Shown here piece after piece: positions 13,653 to 20,873 of a stretch of DNA of 64,000 nt. Position 1 is the first letter of the stretch; each line of letters starts with the position of its first letter. The stretch comes from Dehalococcoidia bacterium. Its GTDB lineage: Bacteria; Chloroflexota; Dehalococcoidia; DSTF01; JACRBR01. The translations under genes were made by a program, and so were the position numbers. Below the pieces are notes generated by a model that saw only the letters and a program-made list of their open reading frames with translations, was not told the DNA's origin and made no database searches. The DNA lies in assembly GCA_021462855.1 (NCBI GenBank), contig JAJTXQ010000036.1, positions 1 to 64,000 on the forward strand, written 5' to 3'.

Positions 13653-15953
13653 TCACTGGCGCGCCATCTCGATCTGCGCCTCCTGCTCCAGGTCGCGCGG
13701 CGGCTCCGTCGCATCGAGCTCGATGATCACGCGGCGCAGTTCGCCCGTGAACTCGAACGGCGACTGGTAGTCCTCGCTCACCGGGTTGCCGTCATCGCGG
13801 CCGCACTGCAGCGCCTCGCCGAGCGAGAAGAGGAATGGCACGGTGCGCTTGATCTCGCCCTCGCCCGCGGGCTCGCCGTTGATGTACAGCCGCGCCGTGC
13901 CGCCCGGCCCGAACGGCCGGTCGCCGTACTTCTCGAACGCGAACCCCAGCTCGACGCGGCCCGCCGGGATCGGCCGGTCGGACCTCACCGTCCAGCGCTC
14001 ACGGCCGAGGAAGTTGTAGGTGTAGACGAGCCGCCCGCCCTGCACATACAGCGAGTAGCCGCCGAACCGCCCTCCCTCCGAGATCAGCACGCCTTCGGCG
14101 CCGGATTCGGGCATCACCGCCTCGGCGACGATCGCGTGGCTGCGGTTCTTGACGTTCGCCGCCGCCGCCGTCTCGATCGGCGCGCCGCCGGGAAAGTACG
14201 TGAAGTGCCGCCGCCGCCCGGAGATCCGCGGCCGCCCGATCGCGCGCGCGACCGTCCGCGCGTCGATCGGCAGCACCTGGTAGCGGCCGGCTTCGGCCCA
14301 CCACAGCGCCTGCAGTTCGCGCAGCTTCTCGGGGTACTCGCCGGCGAGGTCCTTGCTTTCCGAGAAGTCGTTGTCGACGTGGTACAGCTCCCACTTGTCT
14401 TCGTCGAAGTGCTTCGACGGGTCCGTGACGCCGTCGTAGATCATCCCCTCGGTGCCGTGATACGTCACCGCCTTCCAGCCGCGGTGGTAGATCGCGCGGT
14501 TCCCGAGCATCTCGTAGTACTGCGTCTCATGCCGGCTCGCGGCTTCGGGTTCGCCGAAGGTGTGCGCGAAGCTCGACCCGTGGATCGGCGACTGCGCGTG
14601 TCCCTTGATCACGGCCGGCGGATCGACGCCGATCGCATCGAGCACCGTCGGCGAGATGTCGACGGCGTGGATGTACTGGCCGCGCACGTCGCCACGCGCC
14701 GCGATCCCCGCCGGCCAGTGCACGATGCACGGGTCGGCGACGCCGCCCTCGTGCACCTCGCGCTTCCAGCGCTGGAACGGGGTGTTGCCGGCCCACGCCC
14801 AGCCGTACGGATAATGGTTGAACGTGTTCGGCCCGCCCAACTCGTCGATCCGCGCCAGGTTCTCGCCGATGCTCTCGAACACGCGGTTGAAGAACGCCGC
14901 CTCGTTCACCGAGCCGTGCGGCCCGCCCTCGGCGCTCGCGCCGTTGTCGGAGATCGCCACGACGATCGTGTTGTCGAGCTCGCCGAGCCGCTCGATGAAA
15001 TCGAGCACGCGGCCGATGTGATGGTCGGTGTGCGACATGAAGCCCGCGTACACCTCCATCATCCGCGCGTACAGCCGGCGCTCGTCGTCGCTGAGGCTGT
15101 CCCACGCCGCGATCCAGTGCGGCCGCGGCGTCAGCTCCGTGTCCGCCGGCAGGATGCCGAGCGCCTTCTGCCGTTCGAAGACCACATCGCGCGCCTTGTC
15201 CCAACCCATGTCGAAGCGGCCGCGGTACTTCTCGATCCACTCCTTCGGCGCGTGGTGCGGCGCGTGGCATGCGCCGGTGCAGAAGTACAGGAAGAACGGC
15301 TTCTCCGGCGCCGCGTTGCGCAGGTCCGTCAGGAACTCGATCGCGTGGTCCGCCAGGTCCTCCGTGAGGTGGTAGCCCTCCTCGGGCGAACGCGGCTGCT
15401 CGATCGGGTGGTTGTCGTACACGAGCTCGGGGTGCCACTGGTTCGTGTCGCCGCCCATGAACCCGTAGAACCGCTCGAAGCCCCGCCCGAGCGGCCAGCG
15501 GTCCTTGCGCGCCCCCATGTTCATCTCGGCCTGCGGCGTCAGGTGCCACTTGCCGACGGCGTACGCGGCGTAGCCGTGCGGCGTCAGCATCTCCGGCAGG
15601 AAGCCGTTCTCGAACGGGATCTCGGTGTTATAGCCGGGGAACCCGCTCGGCACCTCGACGATGCTCGCCATGGCGTTCGCGTGGTGGTTCCGGCCGGTGA
15701 GCAGGCATGTGCGCGTCGGCGAACAGAGGGCCGTCGTGTGGAAGTTGCGGTAGCGCAGCCCGCGGGACGCCAGCCGGTCGAGGTTCGGCGTCTCGCACAG
15801 CCCGCCAAAGCACGAGATCTGCCCGTAGCCCACGTCATCGAGCACGATGTAGACGACGTTCGGCGAGCCCTCGCGCGCGCGCACCTGCTCCGGCCACCAG
15901 GGCGTCGACTCCGTGGCCACGCGGCCGATCACTCCCTTGAATTCCTGCGGCAT
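13653..15953 (-). CDS. Type I arylsulfatase
   Basis: This 766-residue sulfatase hydrolyses sulfate esters. Metal-binding DD (39-40) lies in YIVLDDVGYG, the formylglycine site CSPTRTCLLTGR has Cys77, GKWHL follows, and the second metal pair is DN in AISDNGA. The C-terminal third (about 560-766) is beta-rich with a polysaccharide-lectin-like look (SLYVQGGRLVYTYNFLGRE, ARLYINGEPAGEGEI), as in the large AtsA-type arylsulfatases. No signal peptide is seen, so it is probably cytoplasmic, where FGE can act. MPQEFKGV is chosen as start because GAGGAG precedes it. It is first in the operon with FGE. Confidence 0.92.
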   Translation of the reverse strand: MPQEFKGVIGRVATESTPWWPEQVRAREGSPNVVYIVLDDVGYGQISCFGGLCETPNLDRLASRGLRYRNFHTTALCSPTRTCLLTGRNHHANAMASIVEVPSGFPGYNTEIPFENGFLPEMLTPHGYAAYAVGKWHLTPQAEMNMGARKDRWPLGRGFERFYGFMGGDTNQWHPELVYDNHPIEQPRSPEEGYHLTEDLADHAIEFLTDLRNAAPEKPFFLYFCTGACHAPHHAPKEWIEKYRGRFDMGWDKARDVVFERQKALGILPADTELTPRPHWIAAWDSLSDDERRLYARMMEVYAGFMSHTDHHIGRVLDFIERLGELDNTIVVAISDNGASAEGGPHGSVNEAAFFNRVFESIGENLARIDELGGPNTFNHYPYGWAWAGNTPFQRWKREVHEGGVADPCIVHWPAGIAARGDVRGQYIHAVDISPTVLDAIGVDPPAVIKGHAQSPIHGSSFAHTFGEPEAASRHETQYYEMLGNRAIYHRGWKAVTYHGTEGMIYDGVTDPSKHFDEDKWELYHVDNDFSESKDLAGEYPEKLRELQALWWAEAGRYQVLPIDARTVARAIGRPRISGRRRHFTYFPGGAPIETAAAANVKNRSHAIVAEAVMPESGAEGVLISEGGRFGGYSLYVQGGRLVYTYNFLGRERWTVRSDRPIPAGRVELGFAFEKYGDRPFGPGGTARLYINGEPAGEGEIKRTVPFLFSLGEALQCGRDDGNPVSEDYQSPFEFTGELRRVIIELDATEPPRDLEQEAQIEMARQ

Positions 15954-16275
15954 CGTGCGCTTCTCCTCACCAACGGACCGGGGACGTTCAGGCAACGATC
16001 CTAGCCACGTAGCGTGGTGCAATCAACCGCCGCGGATGCGCGCAGTACGAGTTCTCCAATGCCGACAGTGGGAGATCGCCTGCCGGTCGGCGAGCCGCAA
16101 TCCGGGCGAACGAGAGCGCGTCCCGCACCGCGCAGGCGTGCGCGTCGATGTTGACGCCGCCGCGCACCCACCCTGATCCTTCTCGCCGAATCGATGCGCG
16201 CGCAACGCTTCCGCATCGGGACGACCGGCACTTTCGTGCAGACCCGCGAGTGGCGCACGTTGGCTGTCGCCGGGG
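15954..16275 (+). other. Gene-poor stretch with repeat copy A1
   Basis: No supported gene is found. The stretch holds the first copy of a 118-bp direct repeat (16093-16210). ORFs on both strands are short and have mixed character, consistent with degraded coding DNA. Confidence 0.4.
16093..16210 (+). repeat. Direct repeat, copy A1
   Basis: About 118 bp (AGCCGCAATCCGGGCGAACG ...) are repeated at 17337-17451 in the same orientation, with only a few substitutions and one 3-nt length difference. The two copies bracket the secreted-protein gene and its promoter. Confidence 0.85.
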
Positions 16276-16425
16276 CTACACCGAGGTTGCGTCGGCCAAC
16301 AACTGTTCGAGGCACGCGGCGAGACCGTGTTGGTGGGCCAGGAAGCGACGCTCAAAGGCGAGCCAGCCGCCTTCGGGCCAGACGTGGCGACGGCGCTCGC
16401 CATCGACCACCCGCTGGGCTAGCAT
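16276..16425 (-). CDS. Possible small ORF overlapping the end of the poly-G gene
   Basis: This 49-codon frame (MLAQRVVDGERRRHVWPEGG ...) starts inside the stop region of the secreted-protein gene (ATGCTAG overlap). It is in the frame that a one-base slip in the upstream G13 tract would enter. It could be an alternative C-terminal tail, a separate coupled mini-gene, or noise. The opposite strand also reads protein-like here, so the call is weak. Confidence 0.25.
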   Translation of the reverse strand: MLAQRVVDGERRRHVWPEGGWLAFERRFLAHQHGLAACLEQLLADATSV

Positions 16426-17222
16426 GAGAGTCCCATCCAGCGGCAGCCGAACTCCCACCCTAACCCCCCCCCCCCCGAGCCGAGACCCGGTAGCGGATCA
16501 GTGATGCTGTCGATGTCCAAGGTCCACGTGCCGGGACACATAGGCGTGGCGTAGCCGGGACTGTTCACCCACGCATCGAGTCGATGCTTGGCTTCCCACA
16601 GAGTGATGCCGACGCGCGGGTACTTGAACCCGCCTATCGCGTGCACGAACAGCGACGAGTACACGCCGGGGGAGTACTGGCTTGCCGGTAGCGCGTATCC
16701 GTTCGTGCTCGTTTGGTGATACAGAATGCTGCCTGCTGGCGTAAGGCTGGCGTCCATGGACGGCGGGTTCTGCCAGTCCGTGAGGTTGCTGAACGGCTGA
16801 ATGATGAAGCCTTCACTCACGTCAAAGGTGAACACGTTCACGCCGCCTATCTCGCCCGTCCATGACCACTCACATGTCCATAGCCCAGCTGACTGCACTG
16901 CCCCTGACGAGGGCAGCGTTGGCGACGAGCCGTCGGGCGCGATCAAGGTTGAGGTGCCAGACAGGAACGCCTCGATGGCGTTACAGTCGCCATCGTACAG
17001 CGTCACGCCCGTTTGCGAGGTCTGCCCGCTCGACACGTCGAGCGTGACCTGCTGCGTATCGGGGCACGCGCCCTCGGCCCTGCGCACCGGCACGGGGTTG
17101 TCGATAACGCTCCCCTCGCGATAGCAGGCGCTCGCCGCCGCCCCGACCACCAGGTAGAGGGCGACAACGGAAGCGAGGAAGAACAGCATGCGCCGCACGA
17201 GAGATCGCATGTTGCCCGTCAT
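16419..17222 (-). CDS. Secreted/lipoprotein-like hypothetical protein with poly-G tract
   Basis: This 267-residue protein has an N-terminal signal sequence (MRSLVRRMLFFLASVVALYL, then VVGAAASACYRE). The Cys after ASA suggests a lipobox-like site, although cleavage by signal peptidase I is also possible. The mature part is beta-rich with several Cys (VTLYDGDCNAIEAFLSG, SAGLWTCEWSWTGEIGG, MCPGTWTLDI) and belongs to no family I know. Near the C-terminus a G13 run encodes GGGG, and a one-base slip there would replace the last residues by about 60 others. Codon use is visibly less GC-biased than in neighbours, suggesting acquisition. A partial copy of its 5' end survives at 17452-17536. Confidence 0.7.
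   Translation of the reverse strand: MTGNMRSLVRRMLFFLASVVALYLVVGAAASACYREGSVIDNPVPVRRAEGACPDTQQVTLDVSSGQTSQTGVTLYDGDCNAIEAFLSGTSTLIAPDGSSPTLPSSGAVQSAGLWTCEWSWTGEIGGVNVFTFDVSEGFIIQPFSNLTDWQNPPSMDASLTPAGSILYHQTSTNGYALPASQYSPGVYSSLFVHAIGGFKYPRVGITLWEAKHRLDAWVNSPGYATPMCPGTWTLDIDSITDPLPGLGSGGGGLGWEFGCRWMGLSC
16464..16476 (-). repeat. Poly-C13 homopolymer (poly-G in the coding strand)
   Basis: Thirteen consecutive C on the plus strand lie inside the 3' end of the secreted-protein gene. Homopolymers of this length slip during replication. Length changes here would switch the C-terminal reading frame. Confidence 0.8.
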
Positions 17223-17257
17223 GTCACATCTTTTCTGGCGGTACTCCCGCTCACGTG

Positions 17258-17283
17258 AGTATACCCCCCCCCCCACATGGCAA
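17258..17283 (-). promoter_or_regulatory. Promoter with G11 tract in the spacer (phase-variation candidate)
   Basis: On the minus strand the -10 TATACT (17258-17263) lies 36 nt from the start codon of the secreted-protein gene. It is preceded by an unbroken run of 11 G (17264-17274), three more bases and a -35 TTGCCA (17278-17283). The spacer is therefore 14 nt, short of the optimal 17, and every added G would lengthen it. This is the architecture of phase-variable promoters in which slippage sets expression. Confidence 0.6.
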
Positions 17284-17336
17284 GCCTCTGGAACCTTGGC
17301 TGGATCGCCGGCGTGTTACAGTCAGCGGCGCGCGAC

Positions 17337-17451
17337 AGCCGCAATCCGGGCGAACGAGAGCGCGTCCCGCACCGCGCAGGCGTACGCGTCGATGTTGACG
17401 CCGCGCACCCACCCTGAGCCTTCTCGCCGAATCGATGCGCGGGCAACGCTT
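17337..17451 (+). repeat. Direct repeat, copy A2
   Basis: Second copy of the repeat at 16093-16210. It runs straight into a fragment of the secreted-protein gene at 17452, so the pair looks like the remains of a tandem duplication. Confidence 0.85.
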
Positions 17452-17536
17452 TCGAGCGTGACCTGCCGCATATCGGGGCACGCGCCCTCGGCCCGACACC
17501 CCGACACGGGGTTGTCGATACCGGAAGCGAGGAAGA
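17452..17536 (-). pseudogene. Remnant of a second copy of the secreted-protein gene
   Basis: The 69 bp at 17452-17520 match 17038-17106, inside the 5' part of the secreted-protein gene. The last 15 bp (CGGAAGCGAGGAAGA) match 17168-17182, so about 60 bp are deleted between them. No start codon or full frame remains. Together with repeat A2 it marks a duplicated, then mostly deleted, gene unit. The 86 bp between this and the gene at 17623 hold no other feature. Confidence 0.7.
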
Positions 17537-17622
17537 CGAGCCTCTACCAGGCGTGGGAGAAGTACGAGTTCAATGTCGGCACGCGCAACGCGCACCGACC
17601 GGCGATCGGCTATACATCGATC

Positions 17623-18252
17623 ATGCAGATCATCGACATCTCGGCGCCGGTGCGCGCGGGCATGCACGTGTACGAGGGCGATCCACCGGTCTCGATCGAG
17701 CGTGCGGCGTCGATCGCCGCCGGCGACCTGGCGAACGTCACGCGGCTCGCGTTCGGGGCGCACACCGGCACGCACGTCGATGCGCCCGTGCACTTCATCG
17801 AGGGCGCGCCGGGCGTCGAGACGCTGCCGCTCGACGCGCTGATCGGCCCCGCGGCCGTCGTCGACGCGACGCGGATCACCGCCGACATCGACGCGGCCGC
17901 GCTCGCGGCGCTCGACATCCCGTCCGGCGCAACGCGCGTGCTGTTCAAGACGCCGAACTCGGCGCTCTGGGACGAGCCGGCGTTCTCGCCGCACTTCGTC
18001 GGCCTGCTGCCCGATGCGGCGCGCGCGCTCGCCGGACGCGGCGTGCGGCTCGCCGGCATCGACTACCTCTCGGTGGCGCCCCAAGCCGACCCCGCGCCGG
18101 CGCACGAGGCGCTGCTGCGCGCCGGCATCGTGATCCTCGAGGGGCTGGACTTGCGGCGCGTCGAGCCGGGCGCGTACACGCTCATCTGTCTGCCGCTGCT
18201 CATTCCCGGCGCCGATGGCGCGCCCGCGCGCGCCGTGCTGACGCGGCCGTAG
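17623..18252 (+). CDS. Cyclase/kynurenine formamidase-family metal-dependent hydrolase
   Basis: This 209-residue protein has the length of bacterial KynB. It carries the metal-binding motif GAHTGTHVDAPVHF (about 46-59), preceded by DISAPVRAGMHVYEGDP, and ends with the GLDLRRVEPGAYTLICLPL pattern of the family. Members hydrolyse N-formylkynurenine or related amide or lactone bonds with a zinc pair. No tryptophan-degradation genes are adjacent, so the substrate is open. A TATACA element ends 7 nt before the ATG, so the mRNA may be leaderless. The tracked upstream extension is rejected because it runs through the repeat region. Confidence 0.88.
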   Translation: MQIIDISAPVRAGMHVYEGDPPVSIERAASIAAGDLANVTRLAFGAHTGTHVDAPVHFIEGAPGVETLPLDALIGPAAVVDATRITADIDAAALAALDIPSGATRVLFKTPNSALWDEPAFSPHFVGLLPDAARALAGRGVRLAGIDYLSVAPQADPAPAHEALLRAGIVILEGLDLRRVEPGAYTLICLPLLIPGADGAPARAVLTRP

Positions 18253-18257
18253 CCCGG

Positions 18258-18503
18258 CTACCCCGCCCGTTTCCAGTCGCGGAACGCCATCAGCAGCGCG
18301 GCGCGCGCCTCGGGCGCGATCGACTCCTCGGTCAGCCTGCCGGTGAGCGCGATCGTCTCGCGCATCTGCGCCAGGTAGATGATGCAGCCGCGGCAGCCGC
18401 GCAGGTGCGCCTCGAAGCGCTCGCGGTCCTCCGCCGGCATCGTGCCTTCGATGTACTCGGTGATCAGCTCGACGATGTCGATGCAGTTCTGCCCGTCCGC
18501 CAT
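18258..18503 (-). CDS. Zinc-finger anti-sigma factor (soluble, zf-HC2)
   Basis: This 81-residue protein contains the anti-sigma zinc-binding motif HLRGCRGC (His-x3-Cys-x2-Cys) after an N-terminal Cys (NCIDIVELITEYIEGTM). There is no transmembrane segment, so it is a soluble anti-sigma of the RsrA/ZAS type that may sense redox state or metals. Its ATG overlaps the stop codon of the sigma-factor gene by one base (TGATG), so the pair is translationally coupled and certainly functions together. Confidence 0.88.
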   Translation of the reverse strand: MADGQNCIDIVELITEYIEGTMPAEDRERFEAHLRGCRGCIIYLAQMRETIALTGRLTEESIAPEARAALLMAFRDWKRAG

Positions 18504-19156
18504 CACCCGCTCCCCCCGAAGTACACCTCGAGCGCCCGCCGCACCTTCGCGCGCGCGCGATGCAGCAGCACCCGTTGATTCGTGTCGGTGATCTCGAGCG
18601 CGTTACAGACCTCGTCCGCACGCATGCCGACGATATCGCGCAGGGTGATGACCTGGCGTTGCGCCGCCGGCAGCTCCGCTACCGCCTGCCGGATGCACGC
18701 GCGCGTCTCCTTCGCGAGCGCCCGCTCCTCGGGCGTCTGCGGCCACAGCGCGGGCGCGCTGCTCCAATGGAACGCCGACGGCTCGCCGGCCGGCCGGAAC
18801 CGCGCCGGGTCAACCGTGGGCCCGTGCTCGTCCGCGCCGTCGAGCGAGGAGAACGCGATGCTGCGTCGCTCCTTCCGCGCACGCGCTCGCGCGCAGTTGA
18901 GCAGGATGCGGAACAGCCAGGTCTTGAGTGATGCGCGTCCCTCGAACCGCGCGAGACTGCCGAGCAGGCCGACCCACGCCTCCTGCACGACTTCCTCGGC
19001 GACCGCGCGGTCGCGCACCCACGTCGCCGCGACGCGCAGCATCGACGCGCCGTGCATGTCGACGAGCGCCGTGAACGCGGCCTCGTCGCCATCACGCAGC
19101 GCCGCGACGACGCGCAGGTCATCGCCCGATGCGCCGCCGTCGCGCTCGTCGCTCAT
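18503..19156 (-). CDS. ECF-family RNA polymerase sigma factor
   Basis: This 217-residue sigma-70 family protein has region 2 (AFTALVDMHGASMLRVAATW, AEEVVQEAWVGLLGSLARFE, SLKTWLFRILLNCARARARK) and region 4 (ELPAAQRQVITLRDIVGMRADEV, TDTNQRVLLHRARAKVRRAL). A linker of about 45 residues joins them. There are no regions 1 or 3, as expected for ECF sigmas. The cotranscribed anti-sigma controls it. The divergent sulfatase gene 160 bp away is an obvious candidate target, but no promoter motif could be verified. Confidence 0.92.
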   Translation of the reverse strand: MSDERDGGASGDDLRVVAALRDGDEAAFTALVDMHGASMLRVAATWVRDRAVAEEVVQEAWVGLLGSLARFEGRASLKTWLFRILLNCARARARKERRSIAFSSLDGADEHGPTVDPARFRPAGEPSAFHWSSAPALWPQTPEERALAKETRACIRQAVAELPAAQRQVITLRDIVGMRADEVCNALEITDTNQRVLLHRARAKVRRALEVYFGGSG

Positions 19157-19316
19157 GGCGCCAGGCCAGCTTCCGGCATGGCGCAGGCGCCCGGGGCGCC
19201 CGCCGCACCGTACATCTGTTGCGCTCCTCCCCCGAGGGGGTGAGCATACATCCGCCGGGCGCGCACGTCACCCGGCGACCCTTGCATCCGCACCACGCCT
19301 GTAGCACGATGCCCCA

Positions 19317-20873
19317 ATGCAGACCGCGACCGCACCGGCGCCGACGGCCAGCGCCCCAGCGCCAGCGATGCCGCGCCGCGTCATCGTCGTCCTGCTCGAC
19401 AGCCTGAACCGCCACATGCTCGGCGCCTACGGCGGCCGCGAGTTCGCCACGCCGCACCTCGACGCGTTCGCGCGCCGCGCGGTGAAGTTCGAGAAGCACT
19501 ATGCCGGTTCGCTGCCGTGCATCCCCGCGCGGCACGACCTGCTGTGCGGCGCCCTCGACTTCCTGTGGAAGCCCTGGGGGTCGATCGAGCTCTGGGAGCA
19601 CGCGCTGACGACATACCTGCGCCGCCAGTCCATCGTGACGATGCTCATTTCGGATCACCCGCACCTGTTCGCGTCGGGCGGCGAGAACTACCACACGGAC
19701 TTCTACGCGTGGGAGTACGAACGCGGGCACGAGAACGACCCGTGGAAGACGCGCCCCGACCCGAGCTGGATCGGCGCCCCGACGTCGTTCCGCGCGTACG
19801 CCGACTGGGGCTACGACCGCTCGCGCGGCTACTTCCGCGGCGAGGAGGACTTCCCCGGCCCGCGCACGATGGCCGCCGCCGCGCGCTGGATCGACGACCA
19901 CGCCGCGCACCACGACCGCTTCCTGCTGTTCGTCGACGAGTTCGACCCGCACGAGCCGTTCGACACGCCCGAGCCCTACGCATCGATGTACGACGAGACG
20001 TGGGAGGGGGCGCACCTCATCTGGCCGCCATACGCCGTCGCCGCGCTGAAGCGCGGCGTGCTCACCGAGCGGCAGGGGCGCCAGGTGCGCGCGTCCTACG
20101 GCGGCAAACTGACGATGATCGACCGCTGGTTCGGCAACGTGATCGCAGCCATCGACCGGCAGGCGCTGTGGGACGACACGGCGGTCATCGTGTGCACGGA
20201 TCACGGCCACTATCTCGGCGAGAAGGACACGTGGGGCAAACCACCGTCGCCCGTCTACGAGCCGCTCGGCCACATCCCGCTGATGATCGCGTGGCCGGGC
20301 GTCGCGCCGGGGACGTCGGCCGCGCTGACGACCAACGTCGACATCTTCGCGACGCTCGCCGATATCTTCAGCATCACGCCGGAGCATCGCACGCACGGCC
20401 GCTCGCTCGTGCCGGTCGTCACGGGCGCGCAGCCCGGCGTCCGCGACTACGCGTTGTCCGGCATCTGGGGCCGCGAGGTGCACCTGATCGATGACACGCA
20501 CAAGTATGTGCGCGCCCCCGAAGGGCCGAACGCGCCGCTCTCGATGTGGTCGAACCGCTGGTCGTCGCTGGCGCTACACCACGCCGTGCCGGGCTACCGT
20601 TTCCCCGTGCCCGACGACCGCGCGACGCTCGACCGCATGCCCGGATCACGCATCCCCGTCATCCGCCAGCCCTTCCGGGAGGGGGACCTGCTGCCGTACT
20701 GGGCGGCCGGCCGCTTCACCGGCAACTACCTGTTCAACCTGCGCAACGACCCCGGCGAGGACGAGAACCTCGCATCATCGCGCGCCGAACGCGACGTCGC
20801 CGACAAGATGCGTACGGCGATGCAGGAGGTCGATGCGCCCGGCGACCAGTTCGAGCGCCTGGGGCTGGCGTAG
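19317..20873 (+). CDS. Type I sulfatase-family hydrolase
   Basis: This 518-residue alkaline-phosphatase-superfamily sulfatase has metal Asp in VIVVLLDSLNRHMLGAYGG, the formylglycine motif CIPAR with Cys68, the late metal pair in VIVCTDHGHYLGEKDTWGK, and a C-terminal FNLRNDPGEDENL closing motif typical of S1 sulfatases. The CxPxR motif fits the FGE encoded at 12687-13637. The Ala/Pro/Thr-rich first 17 residues may be untranslated, with MPRRVIVVLL as an alternative start. It is divergent from the ECF sigma gene and directly abuts the convergent CoA-transferase gene. Confidence 0.88.
   Translation: MQTATAPAPTASAPAPAMPRRVIVVLLDSLNRHMLGAYGGREFATPHLDAFARRAVKFEKHYAGSLPCIPARHDLLCGALDFLWKPWGSIELWEHALTTYLRRQSIVTMLISDHPHLFASGGENYHTDFYAWEYERGHENDPWKTRPDPSWIGAPTSFRAYADWGYDRSRGYFRGEEDFPGPRTMAAAARWIDDHAAHHDRFLLFVDEFDPHEPFDTPEPYASMYDETWEGAHLIWPPYAVAALKRGVLTERQGRQVRASYGGKLTMIDRWFGNVIAAIDRQALWDDTAVIVCTDHGHYLGEKDTWGKPPSPVYEPLGHIPLMIAWPGVAPGTSAALTTNVDIFATLADIFSITPEHRTHGRSLVPVVTGAQPGVRDYALSGIWGREVHLIDDTHKYVRAPEGPNAPLSMWSNRWSSLALHHAVPGYRFPVPDDRATLDRMPGSRIPVIRQPFREGDLLPYWAAGRFTGNYLFNLRNDPGEDENLASSRAERDVADKMRTAMQEVDAPGDQFERLGLA

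Noticed and set aside
16194-16427. 77-codon plus-strand ORF next to repeat A1
   Set aside because: Several frames on both strands look equally protein-like here, none has a ribosome-binding site, and the stretch is probably degraded DNA.
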